64,000 bases of DNA from Caballeronia choica (GTDB taxonomy: Bacteria; Pseudomonadota; Gammaproteobacteria; Burkholderiales; Burkholderiaceae), in the NCBI RefSeq assembly GCF_001544535.1, contig NZ_FCON02000001.1, forward strand, positions 124,001 to 188,000, read 5' to 3'. The stretch's first letter is position 1, and every line of letters begins with the position of its first letter. Both the position numbers and the translations under genes were made by a program. The notes beneath the pieces were generated by a model. It worked only from the letters and a program-made list of their open reading frames with translations. It was not told where the DNA came from and did no database searches. Shown piece by piece: positions 1 through 11,596 of this stretch.

Positions 1-2
1 TG

Positions 3-878
3 CTGAACCGGCAGGGCGTGACGCGCCTGTGTTACGCGGGCAACGTGCTGCACACGCGTCCGCGCGGACTGCACGCGACCCGCGAGCAGATCCAGATCGG
101 CGCCGAGATCTACGGCCACGCCGGCCTCGAAGCCGATCTCGAAATCCAGACGCTGATGCTCGATTCGCTGCGTCTCGCGGGTTTGACCAAAGTGCGTCTC
201 GACCTGTGCCACGCGGGCGTGCTCGCGGCGCTGCTCGAACTGGAGCCGGCGGCGGCCACGCTCGGCGAGGCACTGTACGACGCGCTCGCGAGCAAGGACG
301 TGCCGCGCCTTCACGAACTCACCGCGCATCTCGGCCAGGTGCCGCGCGACGCGTTGCGCGCGCTGCCGTCGCTGTATGGCGATGCGTCCGTACTCGACGC
401 CGCACGCGGCCGTCTGCCGAACTTGCCGGTCATCGCGCGCGCGCTCGACGACCTCGCGTTTCTCGCGCGCCAGGCAAACGGCGCCGAACTGATGATCGAT
501 CTCGCCGACCTGCGCGGCTATGCCTATCACAGCGGCGTGATGTTCTCGGCCTATGTCGACGGCGTGCCGAACGCGGTTGCGCGCGGCGGCCGTTACGACG
601 ATGTCGGCCTGGCGTATGGCCGTGCCCGGCCAGCGACGGGCTTCTCGCTCGACCTGCGCGAAGTGGCGCGCATCTCGCCGGTCGACGCACGCGGCAGCGC
701 GATTCTCGCGCCGTGGCGGCACGACGAGCCGTTGAGCGCGGCGGTCGCGGCGTTGCGCGACGCCGGCGAAGTCGTGATCCAGGCGTTGCCGGGCCACGAC
801 CACGATCTCGATGAATTTGCGTTCGATCGCGTGCTCGTCGAGCGCGACGGCAAGTGGACCGTCGAGGCTCGTCAGTAG
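3..878 (+). CDS. hisZ: ATP phosphoribosyltransferase regulatory subunit HisZ (5' end outside window)
   Basis: HisZ is the histidyl-tRNA-synthetase-like subunit that pairs with short-form HisG in the first step of histidine biosynthesis. The reading frame is open from base 3, and the codons before the GTG at 18 (L-N-R-Q-G) continue the family sequence, so this is the C-terminal part of a gene starting upstream; roughly the first 90-100 residues are missing. Class II synthetase-fold stretches are visible: [32 protein letters not shown] and [10 protein letters not shown]. The position just before purA is the usual Burkholderiaceae order (hflK-hflC-hisZ-purA). The GTG at 18 is not the real start. 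Confidence 0.95.
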   Translation: MNRQGVTRLCYAGNVLHTRPRGLHATREQIQIGAEIYGHAGLEADLEIQTLMLDSLRLAGLTKVRLDLCHAGVLAALLELEPAAATLGEALYDALASKDVPRLHELTAHLGQVPRDALRALPSLYGDASVLDAARGRLPNLPVIARALDDLAFLARQANGAELMIDLADLRGYAYHSGVMFSAYVDGVPNAVARGGRYDDVGLAYGRARPATGFSLDLREVARISPVDARGSAILAPWRHDEPLSAAVAALRDAGEVVIQALPGHDHDLDEFAFDRVLVERDGKWTVEARQ

Positions 879-940
879 GCAGCAACATGCCACACCCTTG
901 ATCGGCAACGTTTTTTTCAGCATCCGCTGATCGACACGGG

Positions 941-978
941 TTCACGAAGGTCCCGAAAAACTCGGAACCTTTCGTGAA
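941..978 (+). promoter_or_regulatory. long imperfect inverted repeat upstream of purA
   Basis: A 16-17 base stem (941-956 with 962-978, one bulged base, 5-base loop) lies in the hisZ-purA gap. No T run follows it, so it is a poor intrinsic terminator. A TAAAAT hexamer at 985-990 follows directly and could be a -10 element for purA, which would make the repeat a candidate operator or attenuator. The function is inferred from position only. Confidence 0.4.
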
Positions 979-1008
979 CATAGGTAAAATGCGTTTTTAA
1001 CCAGCTAA

Positions 1009-2364
<1,356 letters not shown>

Positions 2365-2385
2365 AGCAGCCTGAACCGATCGCTT

Positions 2386-2419
2386 GAAAAAAATGTGGCC
2401 GCGCCGAGCGGCCACATTT
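2386..2419 (+). terminator. intrinsic terminator after purA
   Basis: A perfect 12-bp stem (2391-2402 with 2408-2419) with a 5-base loop is preceded by an A run and ends in TTT. It lies 26 bases past the purA stop. The A run on the left and Ts on the right suggest it can work in both directions. Confidence 0.85.
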
Positions 2420-2456
2420 CGTATCCACCGCTGTAAGCATTTGAAAGAGCCTTACC

Positions 2457-3017
2457 ATGATCGCGATGACGGACCCGCGCAACGACGACAAGAACCTCTG
2501 GGTCGGCTGGGATGAATACCACCGGCTGATCGAACTCCTCGCGCTTAAGGTGCATGAGTCCGGCTGGAAGTTCGACCAGATCCTGTGTCTCGCGCGTGGC
2601 GGGCTGCGCGTCGGCGACCAGCTCTCGCGCATCTACGATCTGCCGCTCGCGATCCTCGCCACCAGTTCGTACCGGGAAGCCGCCGGCACGGAACAGGGCG
2701 ACCTGGACATCGCCCAGTACATCACGATGACGCGCGGCCACCTGGCGGGCAACGTGCTGCTCGTGGACGACCTGGTCGACTCGGGCGTGACGCTCGCGCG
2801 CGTGCAGGAGCACCTGAAGGACCGCTATCCCGCGATCACGTCGGTGCGCTCGGCGGTGCTGTGGTACAAGGGTTGCTCGAAGGTGAAGCCCGATTACCAC
2901 GTCCAGTTCCTCGAAACGAATCCGTGGATCCACCAGCCGTTCGAGGAGTGGGACACGGTGCGTCCGCACAATCTCGGCGCATGGATCAAGCGCGGCATGC
3001 AGAACGGTCGCGGCTGA
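2457..3017 (+). CDS. phosphoribosyltransferase (PRTase type I fold)
   Basis: A 186-residue type I phosphoribosyltransferase. The PRPP-binding loop LLVDDLVDSGVTL is at residues 101-113, preceded by the family LARGGLRVGDQL stretch near residue 45. Proteins of this length and sequence follow purA in Burkholderiaceae and are usually called xanthine/hypoxanthine phosphoribosyltransferase-like. The exact base it uses cannot be told from sequence. A GAAAGAG ribosome site precedes the ATG at 2457. Terminators on both sides make it a single-gene unit with its own promoter. Confidence 0.9.
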   Translation: MIAMTDPRNDDKNLWVGWDEYHRLIELLALKVHESGWKFDQILCLARGGLRVGDQLSRIYDLPLAILATSSYREAAGTEQGDLDIAQYITMTRGHLAGNVLLVDDLVDSGVTLARVQEHLKDRYPAITSVRSAVLWYKGCSKVKPDYHVQFLETNPWIHQPFEEWDTVRPHNLGAWIKRGMQNGRG

Positions 3018-3043
3018 TCTCATCATCGAACAAGCCCGGCTCG

Positions 3044-3085
3044 ACGCCGTTCGCTCATGCCTCGGGCATGGCCGAACGGCGTTTT
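3044..3085 (+). terminator. intrinsic terminator after the phosphoribosyltransferase gene
   Basis: A 10-bp stem (3044-3053 with 3073-3082), extended by partial pairing of the inner arms, is followed by TTTT at 3082-3085. It lies 26 bases after the stop codon. Confidence 0.85.
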
Positions 3086-3281
3086 CATTGGGATGTCGAA
3101 CGACGCGGCGCGCCTCGCCGACGCGCTGGACCACGCACTTCCAGCACTTCCGCCCTACTGACGCAATGCTAAACTGCCGGTTCCCGGCTCCCGTGGCGCC
3201 CCGACAACACGGAGCCGCCGGTTTGCGTGCGACGTTAGAATGGCGTTCGTTTTTTCCGCCTCAAACGGATACCTCGCGTTT

Positions 3282-5177
3282 ATGACCAACCTGACTCACG
3301 CGCAAGAGCGCAAGCAGCCTCTCCCGACGCTGGCGCTCGCTGCCATCGGCATAGTGTTCGGCGACATCGGCACGAGTCCCTTGTATGCGCTGAAAGAGGC
3401 GTTCAGTCCATCGCATGGCATCGCGCTCTCGGACGCCTCGATTCTCGGCGTCATCTCCTTGCTCTTCTGGGCGATCGTCATCGTGGTCGCCATCAAGTAC
3501 GTCCTTTTCGTCATGCGCGCCGACAACAACGGCGAAGGCGGCGTGCTCGCGCTGATGACGCTCGCGCTGCGCACCTTCAGCAACAAGACCGGGCGCACGT
3601 CCGGCGTCCTGATGATGCTCGGCATCTTCGGCGCCTGCATGTTCTACGGCGACGCGGTGATTACGCCCGCGATGTCGGTGATATCGGCGGTGGAGGGTCT
3701 CGAGATCGCGACGCCCCAGCTCGCGCCCTACGTGCTGCCGATCACGATGGTCATCCTGATCATGCTGTTCTGGATCCAGCGACGCGGCACGGCGGTCGTC
3801 GGCCGGCTCTTCGGTCCGATCATGCTGGTGTGGTTCGTGACGCTCGCCGTGCTCGGCGTGTACCACATCATGCGCGAACCGCGCGTGATCATCGCGTTGA
3901 ACCCTTACTACGCGGCGTCGTTCATGGCCCAGCACGTGTTGCAGGCGTACATCGTGCTCGGCTCGGTCGTGCTGGTGCTGACCGGCGCCGAAGCGCTCTA
4001 TGCAGACATGGGCCACTTCGGTGCGAGGCCGATCCGGCTCGGCTGGTATTGCCTCGTGATGCCGTCGCTGCTGCTGAATTATTTTGGGCAGGGCGCCTTG
4101 CTGATGCATTCGCCCGACGCGATCCAGAGCCCGTTCTTCCTGCTCGCACCCGACTGGGCGCTCTTGCCGCTCGTGATCCTCTCGACGATCGCGACCGTGA
4201 TCGCATCGCAGGCGGTCATTTCGGGCGCGTATTCGCTGACGAGCCAGGCGATCCAGCTCGGCTACGTCCCGCGCATGAAGATCCTGCATACGTCCGATCT
4301 CGCGATCGGGCAGATCTATATTCCGCTCGTGAACTGGATGCTGCTCTTCATCATCCTGTGCATCGTGATTGGCTTCAAGAGCTCGGAGAATCTCGCGGCG
4401 GCTTACGGTCTGGCCGTCACCGCAACCATGATCGTCACGACGATGCTCGCGTCGGTCGTGATGACGAAGCTCTGGGGCTGGAACAAGGCGCTCGTGACTG
4501 CGATCATCAGCGTATTCTTCCTGGTCGACCTTGGCTTTTTCGGCGCGAGCCTGTTGAAGATCGAGCAGGGCGGCTGGCTGCCGCTGTGCATCGGCGGGGC
4601 GCTCTTCTTCCTGCTGATGACCTGGTACAAGGGCCGCCTGATCGTGAAGGAGCGCACGGCCGCCGACGGCATTCCGCTGATGCCGTTCCTGCAGGGGCTG
4701 CTGGCGCACCCGCCGCATCGCGTGTCGGGTACGGCGATCTACCTGACGGGCAGCGACACGCTCGTGCCGGTGAGCCTGTTGCACAACCTGAAGCACAACA
4801 AGGTGCTGCACGAACGCACGATCTTCCTGAACTTTCTGACGCGCGATATTCCGTATGTGGACGATGCGCAGCGCGTCGACGTGAAGGACATCAGCGGTGG
4901 ACTCTTCCTCGTGAAGGCGGCCTACGGGTTCAACGAGACGCCGGATGTAAAGGCGGTGCTGGAGCAGATCAGCCGCACCCACGCGATGACCTTCGAGCTG
5001 ATGGACACGTCGTTCTTCATGGCGCGCGAAACGGTCGTGCCGACGGAGTTGCCGGGGATGTCGGTGTGGCGCGAGCGGGTGTTCGCCTGGATGCACCAGA
5101 ACGCCGCCAAGCCAACCGATTTCTTCAGCATTCCGGCCAATCGCGTGGTGGAACTCGGGACCAAGATAGAAATTTGA
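3282..5177 (+). CDS. kup: low-affinity potassium uptake protein Kup
   Basis: Kup is an inner-membrane K+/H+ symporter of the KUP/HAK/KT family. The product is 631 residues. The N-terminus shows the family stretch [19 protein letters not shown], followed by about 12 membrane segments and a roughly 190-residue cytosolic tail ending in [17 protein letters not shown]. The frame is open back to an ATG at 3240, but the extra 14 residues ([14 protein letters not shown]) have no family counterpart, so the ATG at 3282 is chosen. No strong ribosome site is visible for either. It converges on the EamA exporter gene. Confidence 0.95.
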   Translation: MTNLTHAQERKQPLPTLALAAIGIVFGDIGTSPLYALKEAFSPSHGIALSDASILGVISLLFWAIVIVVAIKYVLFVMRADNNGEGGVLALMTLALRTFSNKTGRTSGVLMMLGIFGACMFYGDAVITPAMSVISAVEGLEIATPQLAPYVLPITMVILIMLFWIQRRGTAVVGRLFGPIMLVWFVTLAVLGVYHIMREPRVIIALNPYYAASFMAQHVLQAYIVLGSVVLVLTGAEALYADMGHFGARPIRLGWYCLVMPSLLLNYFGQGALLMHSPDAIQSPFFLLAPDWALLPLVILSTIATVIASQAVISGAYSLTSQAIQLGYVPRMKILHTSDLAIGQIYIPLVNWMLLFIILCIVIGFKSSENLAAAYGLAVTATMIVTTMLASVVMTKLWGWNKALVTAIISVFFLVDLGFFGASLLKIEQGGWLPLCIGGALFFLLMTWYKGRLIVKERTAADGIPLMPFLQGLLAHPPHRVSGTAIYLTGSDTLVPVSLLHNLKHNKVLHERTIFLNFLTRDIPYVDDAQRVDVKDISGGLFLVKAAYGFNETPDVKAVLEQISRTHAMTFELMDTSFFMARETVVPTELPGMSVWRERVFAWMHQNAAKPTDFFSIPANRVVELGTKIEI

Positions 5178-5190
5178 GTTGCGTGCTCCG

Positions 5191-5217
5191 GCGTGCAAGC
5201 CACTGCGGCTTGCACGC
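5191..5217. terminator. hairpin between convergent kup and the EamA exporter gene
   Basis: A perfect 11-bp stem (5191-5201 with 5207-5217) with a 5-base loop, 14 bases after the kup stop. No T run is present on either strand, so this is a probable but not classical bidirectional terminator. Confidence 0.55.
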
Positions 5218-5295
5218 TGGCCGAGCCTTAAAGGCCGCCCCCGCCGCGTCCATCTTCGGGCCACGGCGGCTTGAGTGCAGGTCCGCCCGGCGCCT

Positions 5296-6261
5296 TCAGT
5301 GCGCCGGCGCCTCTCTCTCCGCACCCGAGGGCGCTCTCGCCACCGCATGCTGGCGCACCGACCAGCACACGCCTCCCAGCAGCAACACGATCGCCAGGAC
5401 CTCGGGCAAGCGCGGCATACGCTGGTCGTAGACGAACGCGTAAAGCAGCGCGAAGAGCGTTTCGAACGCGATCATCTGCCCCGACAGCGTCAGCGGCAGG
5501 CGCTTCGACGCGGCGTTCCACAGCGTGTTGCCGAGCCACGAACCGCCGGCCGCCAGCGCGAAGCCGACGATCCAGAACATCTGCCAGCGCGCGGGCGAAA
5601 CGCCCGTCTGCACGAATCCCGGCGGCAACAGCAGGACGACGATCCACGCAATCCCGCCGAGCACGCCCGTGACGATGCCCCACAGCACGGACCACTCGTT
5701 GCCGTCGAAGTGCGTGTTCGCCTGCAGGTAGCGCGCGTTGACGACTGCGTACCACGTCCACGACAGGAGCGCGCCCACCGCGCACGCGAGGCCGACGAGC
5801 TTGGTCACGATGCTGATGGCATTGCCGCCGGCGTCGCTGAAGACGTCGATGTTGATGCACACGATGCCGGCCATCACCATCATGAGCGGCCAGAAGAGGC
5901 GCCGCAGGTCGATCGCGCCGTGATCGCGCCGGCCGGCGAGCGTCACGGTGACGGGCAAGATCCCCACGATCAGCGATGACGGCGCGACGCCCACCATCTG
6001 CACGGCGGTGGCGAGCAGCATGTAGTAGAGCAGGTTGCCGACGAGCGCGAGCTTGACGAGCGCGACGACATCGGCGCGCGTGAGCTTGCTTGCGAGCCGT
6101 CGCGCGAACGGCAATGCGACCGCCACGGAGACCAGCCCGTACATCACGTAACGGCCGCTGCTCAATAGAAGCGGCGAAAAATCGGGCAGCAGGCGCGGCG
6201 CGAGAAAAATGAAACCCCAAATGGCGCCCGCCATCACTCCATATGCCACACCGCGCTGCAT
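5296..6261 (-). CDS. DMT-family (EamA) transporter
   Basis: A 321-residue inner-membrane protein with about ten hydrophobic segments in two EamA halves. The first begins GVAYGVMAGAIWGFIFLAPRL; the second begins around MFWIVGFALAAGGSWLGNTL. Drug/metabolite transporters of this type export small metabolites or amino acids; the substrate is unknown. The ATG at 6261 is chosen because GGGAG lies six bases upstream. Longer in-frame starts at 6276 and 6306 lack such a site. It is transcribed towards kup and away from guaB. Confidence 0.85.
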   Translation of the reverse strand: MQRGVAYGVMAGAIWGFIFLAPRLLPDFSPLLLSSGRYVMYGLVSVAVALPFARRLASKLTRADVVALVKLALVGNLLYYMLLATAVQMVGVAPSSLIVGILPVTVTLAGRRDHGAIDLRRLFWPLMMVMAGIVCINIDVFSDAGGNAISIVTKLVGLACAVGALLSWTWYAVVNARYLQANTHFDGNEWSVLWGIVTGVLGGIAWIVVLLLPPGFVQTGVSPARWQMFWIVGFALAAGGSWLGNTLWNAASKRLPLTLSGQMIAFETLFALLYAFVYDQRMPRLPEVLAIVLLLGGVCWSVRQHAVARAPSGAEREAPAH

Positions 6262-6491
6262 TGCCTGCTCCCGCATTGACTTGAGGAAAGGCGCGCAGGT
6301 TAGCACGCGGCGGGGGAGGGTCGTCTTGTCGAAAGCTGCAATGCGATGCGGGTTTCGCCGTCGCAGCGGCTCGGCGATGCCAGGCGCAAAACCGAAAATG
6401 ACCCGAAAGCGCGGCGAAAAGAAAAGCGAAATCGACCCTTGAAAGGAGGCCCGAAAATTGCCCGCGAATCACGTAAGCCAATGTTCGGTCA

Positions 6492-6520
6492 GTGAAAAAC
6501 CGGGGAACTATCGGTATAAT
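6492..6520 (+). promoter_or_regulatory. sigma70 promoter of guaB
   Basis: A perfect TATAAT at 6515-6520 stands 17 bases after GTGAAA (6492-6497, four of six matches to TTGACA). The guaB ATG is 26 bases downstream of the -10 box. No PurR-like palindrome is obvious. Confidence 0.75.
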
Positions 6521-6546
6521 CTGCTTTTGCGCCCATAGGATTTGCC

Positions 6547-8007
6547 ATGCGTCTGATCCAGAAAGCACTCACGTTCGATGACGTGCTCCTCGTGCCCGCG
6601 TTTTCCAACGTTCTCCCGCGCGACACCAGCCTGAAGTCCCAGCTGACCCGCAAGATCTCCCTGAACATGCCCCTCGTGTCCGCCGCCATGGACACCGTCA
6701 CCGAAGGTCGCCTCGCCATCGCGATGGCCCAGATGGGCGGCGTCGGCATCGTCCACAAGAATCTCACCTCCGCCGACCAGGCGCGCGAAGTCGCGAAGGT
6801 GAAGCGTTTCGAATCGGGCGTCGTGCGCGATCCGATCACCGTTCCGCCGCAAATGCGCGTGCGCGACGTCATCGCCCTCACGCAACAGCATGGCATTTCC
6901 GGATTTCCCGTCGTCGAAGGCCCGCAACTGATCGGCATCGTGACGAACCGCGATCTGCGCTTCGAAGAGCGCATGGACGAGCCGGTGCGCAACATCATGA
7001 CGCCGCGCGAGCGCCTCGTGACGGTCAAGGAAGGCACGCCGCTCGCCCAGGCGAAGGCGCTGATGCACAGCCACCGGCTGGAGCGCGTGCTGGTCGTGAA
7101 CGACGCGTTCGAACTGCGCGGCCTCATGACCGTCAAGGACATCACCAAGCAGACCGAACACCCGGACGCCTGCAAGGACGAACACGGCAAGCTGCGCGTC
7201 GGCGCGGCGATCGGCGTCGGCCCCGAGAACGAGGAGCGCGCGGCGCTGCTGGCGGCGGCAGGCGTCGACGTGATCGTCGTCGATACCGCGCACGGCCATA
7301 GCCAGGGCGTGCTCGAGCGCGTGCGCTGGGTCAAGCAGAACTATCCGCATATCGAAGTGATCGGCGGCAATATCGCGACGGCTTCGGCGGCGAAGGCGCT
7401 CGTCGAGTACGGCGCGGACGGCGTGAAGGTGGGCATCGGCCCGGGCTCGATCTGCACGACGCGCGTCGTCGCGGGCGTCGGCGTGCCGCAGATCACGGCG
7501 GTGTCGAATGTGTCGGAGGCGTTGAAGGGCAGCGGCGTGCCCGTGATCTCGGACGGCGGCGTGCGTTTTTCCGGCGACGTCGCGAAAGCGCTCGCAGCGG
7601 GCGCGAACGCGGTGATGATGGGCAGCATGCTTGCCGGCACCGAAGAATCGCCGGGCGACGTGTTCCTGTTCCAGGGCCGCCAGTACAAGGCGTATCGCGG
7701 CATGGGCTCGGTCGGCGCGATGAAGGACGGCGCCGCGGACCGCTACTTCCAGGACAACTCGGCGAATATCGACAAGCTGGTGCCGGAAGGGATCGAAGGC
7801 CGGGTTGCCTACAAGGGCTCGGTCAACGCGATCCTGTTCCAGGTCGTCGGCGGCGTGCGCGCGAGCATGGGCTATTGCGGTTGCCGCACGATCCTCGAAA
7901 TGCACGACAAGGCCGAGTTCGTGCAGATCACGGCGGCCGGCATGCGCGAATCGCACGTGCACGACGTGCAGATCACCAAGGAAGCGCCCAACTACCACGT
8001 GGACTAA
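6547..8007 (+). CDS. guaB: inosine-5'-monophosphate dehydrogenase
   Basis: GuaB oxidises IMP to XMP with NAD+, the rate-limiting step to GMP. The product is 486 residues, a full-length bacterial IMPDH. The (beta/alpha)8 barrel is interrupted by a pair of CBS domains at about residues 92-205. The catalytic cysteine is Cys303 in [13 protein letters not shown], and the GMGSVGAM flap stretch is present. It is followed after three bases by the repeat membrane protein and then, past a terminator, by guaA. Confidence 0.98.
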   Translation: MRLIQKALTFDDVLLVPAFSNVLPRDTSLKSQLTRKISLNMPLVSAAMDTVTEGRLAIAMAQMGGVGIVHKNLTSADQAREVAKVKRFESGVVRDPITVPPQMRVRDVIALTQQHGISGFPVVEGPQLIGIVTNRDLRFEERMDEPVRNIMTPRERLVTVKEGTPLAQAKALMHSHRLERVLVVNDAFELRGLMTVKDITKQTEHPDACKDEHGKLRVGAAIGVGPENEERAALLAAAGVDVIVVDTAHGHSQGVLERVRWVKQNYPHIEVIGGNIATASAAKALVEYGADGVKVGIGPGSICTTRVVAGVGVPQITAVSNVSEALKGSGVPVISDGGVRFSGDVAKALAAGANAVMMGSMLAGTEESPGDVFLFQGRQYKAYRGMGSVGAMKDGAADRYFQDNSANIDKLVPEGIEGRVAYKGSVNAILFQVVGGVRASMGYCGCRTILEMHDKAEFVQITAAGMRESHVHDVQITKEAPNYHVD

Positions 8008-8010
8008 ACC

Positions 8011-9021
8011 ATGAAACCGTTGCTGCGGGCCGTACTCGTCATCAATGCCCTGATCTTTCTCGCGTTCGGCGTGCTGTTCCTGCTGACGCCATGGGCTGCG
8101 TTGTACAGCGCGTTGCAACTAGTTCAGATGCAGCCTGCGTTCGCGGGGCAGTTGTTCGGCATCGCGCTGATCGGGTTGTCGTGGCTGGCGTTTCATGCGG
8201 CTGTCGATGGCGCGCTGACGGCTACGGCCGCGAAGGTGTCGGGGCATGTCGAGTGGCTTTCGGGCGTCGTGCTGCTCGTGTGGCTGCTTGGCCTTCGGAC
8301 GCCGCAACTCGAAAGCTTCGGGCAGATCGTGTCGGCGTTGGCGGGCGTGGTGCTGCTGATTCTCGGGCTGGGCAGCGTGCGGCTTGCCGGCGCGGTTCGC
8401 CGGCGCGAGCGCGCGGTGCTGGCCGGCGCGGCGTCGGCGGGACGCGCCGAGAAGCGTGCGGCGCAAAAGCGTGACGAGATTCGCGCGGCGACGCCGGTCC
8501 CGCCGGCTTCCACCGCTTATCGTGACGATCGCGTCCAACCTGCGGTTGTGCCTGTCGCGGCGGAGCGCCGTGTCGATCCGCTGGCGGGCGAGCCCGTCGC
8601 GGGCGAAGCACTCGATGTGGCGAGCCGCCCGGCGGCGCGCGCACCGAACGCCACCGCGATCGATCCGGTCACGGGCCGCGCGATCGATCCCGCCACGGGC
8701 CGTACGCTCGATCCGCTGGCGCGAGATCGCGCAACGGGCGCGACGTTCGACCCGGCAACCGGCAGAACGATTGACCCGGCGACCGGTCGCGTGGTCGAGC
8801 CCGCGATCGCCAGAAGCATTGATCCCGCTACCGGCAGGACGATCGACCCGGTGACCGGCCGCGTAGTCGAGCCCTCGATCGCCCGAAACATCGATCCCGC
8901 AACCGGCAGAAGGATCGACCCCGTGATCGACCCCGCAACCGGCCACACCGTCGACCCCGTCACGGGCGAGCGCGTCGAACCCCGGCTTGGCGCCGATCCG
9001 CTTCGTCCCGATACGCGATGA
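8011..9021 (+). CDS. membrane protein with C-terminal DPxTG repeats
   Basis: A 336-residue protein of unknown function starting three bases after the guaB stop, so it is probably co-transcribed with guaB. Residues 1-135 hold four hydrophobic segments (for example LIFLAFGVLFLLTPWAALYS). A basic stretch follows (RAEKRAAQKRD), then a linker. From residue 217 to the end there are about nine imperfect copies of an IDPATGR-type motif, alternating with VVEPxIAR. The tail is predicted soluble and low in complexity. The motif loosely recalls the DPxTG core of plectin-type repeats, but that is only resemblance. Membrane proteins are known between guaB and guaA in Burkholderia; the repeat number seen here may vary. 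Confidence 0.75.
   Translation: MKPLLRAVLVINALIFLAFGVLFLLTPWAALYSALQLVQMQPAFAGQLFGIALIGLSWLAFHAAVDGALTATAAKVSGHVEWLSGVVLLVWLLGLRTPQLESFGQIVSALAGVVLLILGLGSVRLAGAVRRRERAVLAGAASAGRAEKRAAQKRDEIRAATPVPPASTAYRDDRVQPAVVPVAAERRVDPLAGEPVAGEALDVASRPAARAPNATAIDPVTGRAIDPATGRTLDPLARDRATGATFDPATGRTIDPATGRVVEPAIARSIDPATGRTIDPVTGRVVEPSIARNIDPATGRRIDPVIDPATGHTVDPVTGERVEPRLGADPLRPDTR
8659..8984 (+). repeat. in-frame DPxTGR-coding repeat array
   Basis: Degenerate tandem repeats coding for I-D-P-[AV]-T-G-R units, often paired with V-V-E-P-x-I-A-R. Copies differ at the DNA level mainly at third codon positions, suggesting selection on the peptide rather than very recent slippage. Confidence 0.7.
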
Positions 9022-9082
9022 ATATCGAATGAGCGAGACGCGCTTCTTCCGACCGGGCGTTTCGCCATGACAAGTACCCCTG

Positions 9083-9115
9083 CGGTCGGCCCTTGCGCCG
9101 GCCGTCGATTTTTTT
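9083..9115 (+). terminator. intrinsic terminator ahead of guaA
   Basis: An 8-bp GC stem (9083-9090 with 9097-9104, one G-T pair) with a 6-base loop is followed shortly by seven Ts (9109-9115). It would end the guaB unit, so guaA needs its own promoter in the remaining 80 bases or depends on read-through. Confidence 0.75.
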
Positions 9116-9197
9116 GGCGCGAGCCGGACGTCGCGACGACGCCCGAACGCCCGCGCATCCATCACCGTAACCGCTCACTTCGCCTTTGGCCGCTGCC

Positions 9198-10781
9198 ATG
9201 CACGACAAAATCCTGATCCTCGATTTCGGTTCCCAAGTCACCCAGTTGATCGCGCGACGCATCCGCGAATCGCATGTCTACTCGGAAATCCATCCGTACG
9301 ACGTCGATGAGGCCTTCATTCGCGAGTTCGCGCCAAAGGGCATCATCCTGTCGGGCGGCCCGAACTCGGTGACCGAACCGGGCTCGCCGCGCGCGCCGCA
9401 GATCGTGTTCGACCTGGGCGTCCCCGTGCTTGGCATTTGCTACGGCATGCAGACGATGGCCGACCAGCTCGGCGGCAAGGTCGAACTCGGCAAGCTGCGC
9501 GAATTTGGCTATGCCGAAGTGCGCGCGCACAACCACACGAGCTTCCTGACGGGCATCGAGGATTTCCAGACGGCCGAAGGCCACGGCATGCTCAAGGTGT
9601 GGATGAGCCACGGCGACAAGGTCGCCGACATGCCGGCCGGCTTCAAGCTGATGGCGTCGACGCCGTCGTGCCCGATCGCCGCGATGGCCGACGACGAGCG
9701 CCGCTTCTACGGCCTGCAATGGCACCCGGAGGTGACGCACACGGCGCAGGGCCGCGCCATGATCGATCGCTTCGTGCTGGTACTGTGCAACGCGCGGGCC
9801 GACTGGGAGATGGGGCATTACGTCGAAGAGGCCGTCGAGAAGATTCGCGCGCAAGTCGGCGACGAGCACGTGATCCTGGGCTTGTCGGGCGGCGTGGATT
9901 CGTCGGTGGCGGCGGCGCTGCTGCATCGCGCGATTGGCGACCAGTTGACGTGCGTCTTCGTCGATCATGGTTTGCTGCGCCAGAACGAAGCCGAGCAGGT
10001 CATGTCGACCTTCGCCGATCACCTCGGCGTGAAGGTGATCCATGTCGATGCGAGCACCGCGTTCCTGTCGAAACTCGCGGGCGTGACCGATCCCGAGGCG
10101 AAGCGCAAGATCATCGGAGCGGAGTTCGTCGAAGTGTTCCAGGCCGAGGCCAACAAGCTCACGGATGCCCAGTGGCTCGCGCAGGGCACGATCTACCCGG
10201 ATGTGATCGAGTCGGCGGGCAAGGGCAAGAAGGGCGCGCATACGATCAAGAGCCATCACAACGTCGGCGGCTTGCCGGAGACGCTGAACCTGAAGCTGCT
10301 CGAGCCGCTGCGCGAACTGTTCAAGGACGAAGTGCGCGAGCTGGGCGTGCAGCTCGGGTTGCCGCCGGCGATGGTGTATCGCCATCCTTTCCCGGGGCCG
10401 GGGCTTGGCGTGCGGATTCTTGGCGAGGTTAAACGCGAGTTCGCGGACCTGCTGCGTCGCGCGGACGCGATTTTCATCGAAACATTGCGCACGACCATCG
10501 ACAAGGAGACCGGCAAGTCGTGGTACGACCTGACGAGCCAGGCGTTCGCGGTGTTTTTGCCGGTGAAGAGCGTCGGGGTGATGGGCGACGGGCGGACTTA
10601 CGAGTATGTCGTCGCGCTGCGTGCAGTGCAGACGCTCGATTTCATGACGGCGCATTGGGCGCATCTTCCGCATGAATTGCTCGGGCATGTTTCGAATCGC
10701 ATCATCAATGAAGTGCGCGGGATCAATCGGGTGGTTTATGACATCTCGGGGAAGCCGCCGGCGACGATTGAGTGGGAATGA
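9198..10781 (+). CDS. guaA: GMP synthase (glutamine-hydrolysing)
   Basis: GuaA aminates XMP to GMP using glutamine and ATP. The product is 527 residues. The N-terminal class I amidotransferase domain has its nucleophile Cys81 in GICYGMQ and the His176/Glu178 pair in QWHPEV. The ATP pyrophosphatase domain has its PP-loop SGGVDSS at 230-236. The C-terminal dimerisation domain ends in the typical KPPATIEWE. The ATG at 9198 is preferred over an in-frame TTG at 9186. The 3' end is followed by about 1.2 kb without a recognisable gene. Confidence 0.98.
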   Translation: MHDKILILDFGSQVTQLIARRIRESHVYSEIHPYDVDEAFIREFAPKGIILSGGPNSVTEPGSPRAPQIVFDLGVPVLGICYGMQTMADQLGGKVELGKLREFGYAEVRAHNHTSFLTGIEDFQTAEGHGMLKVWMSHGDKVADMPAGFKLMASTPSCPIAAMADDERRFYGLQWHPEVTHTAQGRAMIDRFVLVLCNARADWEMGHYVEEAVEKIRAQVGDEHVILGLSGGVDSSVAAALLHRAIGDQLTCVFVDHGLLRQNEAEQVMSTFADHLGVKVIHVDASTAFLSKLAGVTDPEAKRKIIGAEFVEVFQAEANKLTDAQWLAQGTIYPDVIESAGKGKKGAHTIKSHHNVGGLPETLNLKLLEPLRELFKDEVRELGVQLGLPPAMVYRHPFPGPGLGVRILGEVKREFADLLRRADAIFIETLRTTIDKETGKSWYDLTSQAFAVFLPVKSVGVMGDGRTYEYVVALRAVQTLDFMTAHWAHLPHELLGHVSNRIINEVRGINRVVYDISGKPPATIEWE

Positions 10782-10934
10782 TCGGGCGTTAATCGCGTGC
10801 TTTCGGCGACTATCGGAAAACCCGGTAAGCACGGAGCGTTGCGCGGCATTTACTCGTTTTTGGATTCGCCATCTATCTGTGGCGGACGCTAATTTTTCAC
10901 GGTATCGCGAATAGCCGATTCGTGAAGAAACGCC

Positions 10935-10973
10935 AATACCGTCAGGTGCGCGAGCGTGCCTTGACGGTATTTT
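10935..10973 (+). terminator. intrinsic terminator downstream of guaA
   Basis: A 10-bp stem (10935-10944 with 10962-10971) with a GC-rich loop ends in TTTT. It sits about 150 bases past guaA, which is farther than usual. Confidence 0.65.
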
Positions 10974-11596
10974 ATTGCTGAGAACGTCCGCCCAAGCCTG
11001 ACGCCATGTCTGCGCTGCAGAACCGGACCATTGCTTTCGACCACTACAAGAAAAATCTGGAAGCAGCTTTTTGACCTGCAGGCGGCGGACGGCCACGATC
11101 GCCGTGGGACTGCCTTCTTCGAGTTCCTGTGGATACCGCTGCGCTTTCCCCGCCCACCCGCAGCAACGCCTTTTGCCAACGCAACGAGCATCGCCAGGCG
11201 TGCGGGATGCTCCAGTGCTGGCGAAAGGCTTGGGCGACCACTGCGTCGCGGCCCTGATCATCGAAAGGAGAATCTGCGTCCGGAAAGGAAACGCACTCTC
11301 GCGTAAAATTGGATGCTATCCGCTTGCCACCGTTTCTATTCAAGAGGCGATGTCGAACGTGTGACGAGATGGCTTTCCCGCTGGACCAGACTCGCGTCGC
11401 ACGTGCCAGCGCCTGGATCGGCCTGTCGGCGACGGATCGCCTGTCGCGGGTTGACTCGCTCCAGCGCGAACTGATGCTCGGGCAGAGGCGAGCTTGCAAG
11501 CCTCGCTTTTCACTGACGACGATTAACGGCGCAGTTGGGCCGGATGCCAGAAGACGTTGCGTTCGACAACCTATGACAGCACATAAGTTGCTCACT
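10974..11596. other. no recognisable gene
   Basis: No reading frame in this stretch has family-like sequence, a ribosome site and consistent codon use together. One short frame at 11006-11074 (MSALQNRTIAF then DHYKKNLEAAF) weakly recalls a phasin start and stops at once. I see no transposase, integrase or tRNA. It is probably decayed DNA next to the guaA 3' end. Confidence 0.5.

Noticed and set aside
3261-5348. Very long open frame on the minus strand opposite kup
   Set aside because: It is the antisense of a high-GC gene; the translation is Arg/His-rich with no domain, and kup is unambiguous.
11006-11074. Possible phasin start (MSALQNRTIAF...)
   Set aside because: Only about 15 residues are suggestive and no frame continues the family, so it cannot be called even as a remnant.
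9162-11261. Minus-strand frame of about 700 codons across guaA
   Set aside because: Antisense to guaA; its composition is not protein-like beyond the guaA overlap.
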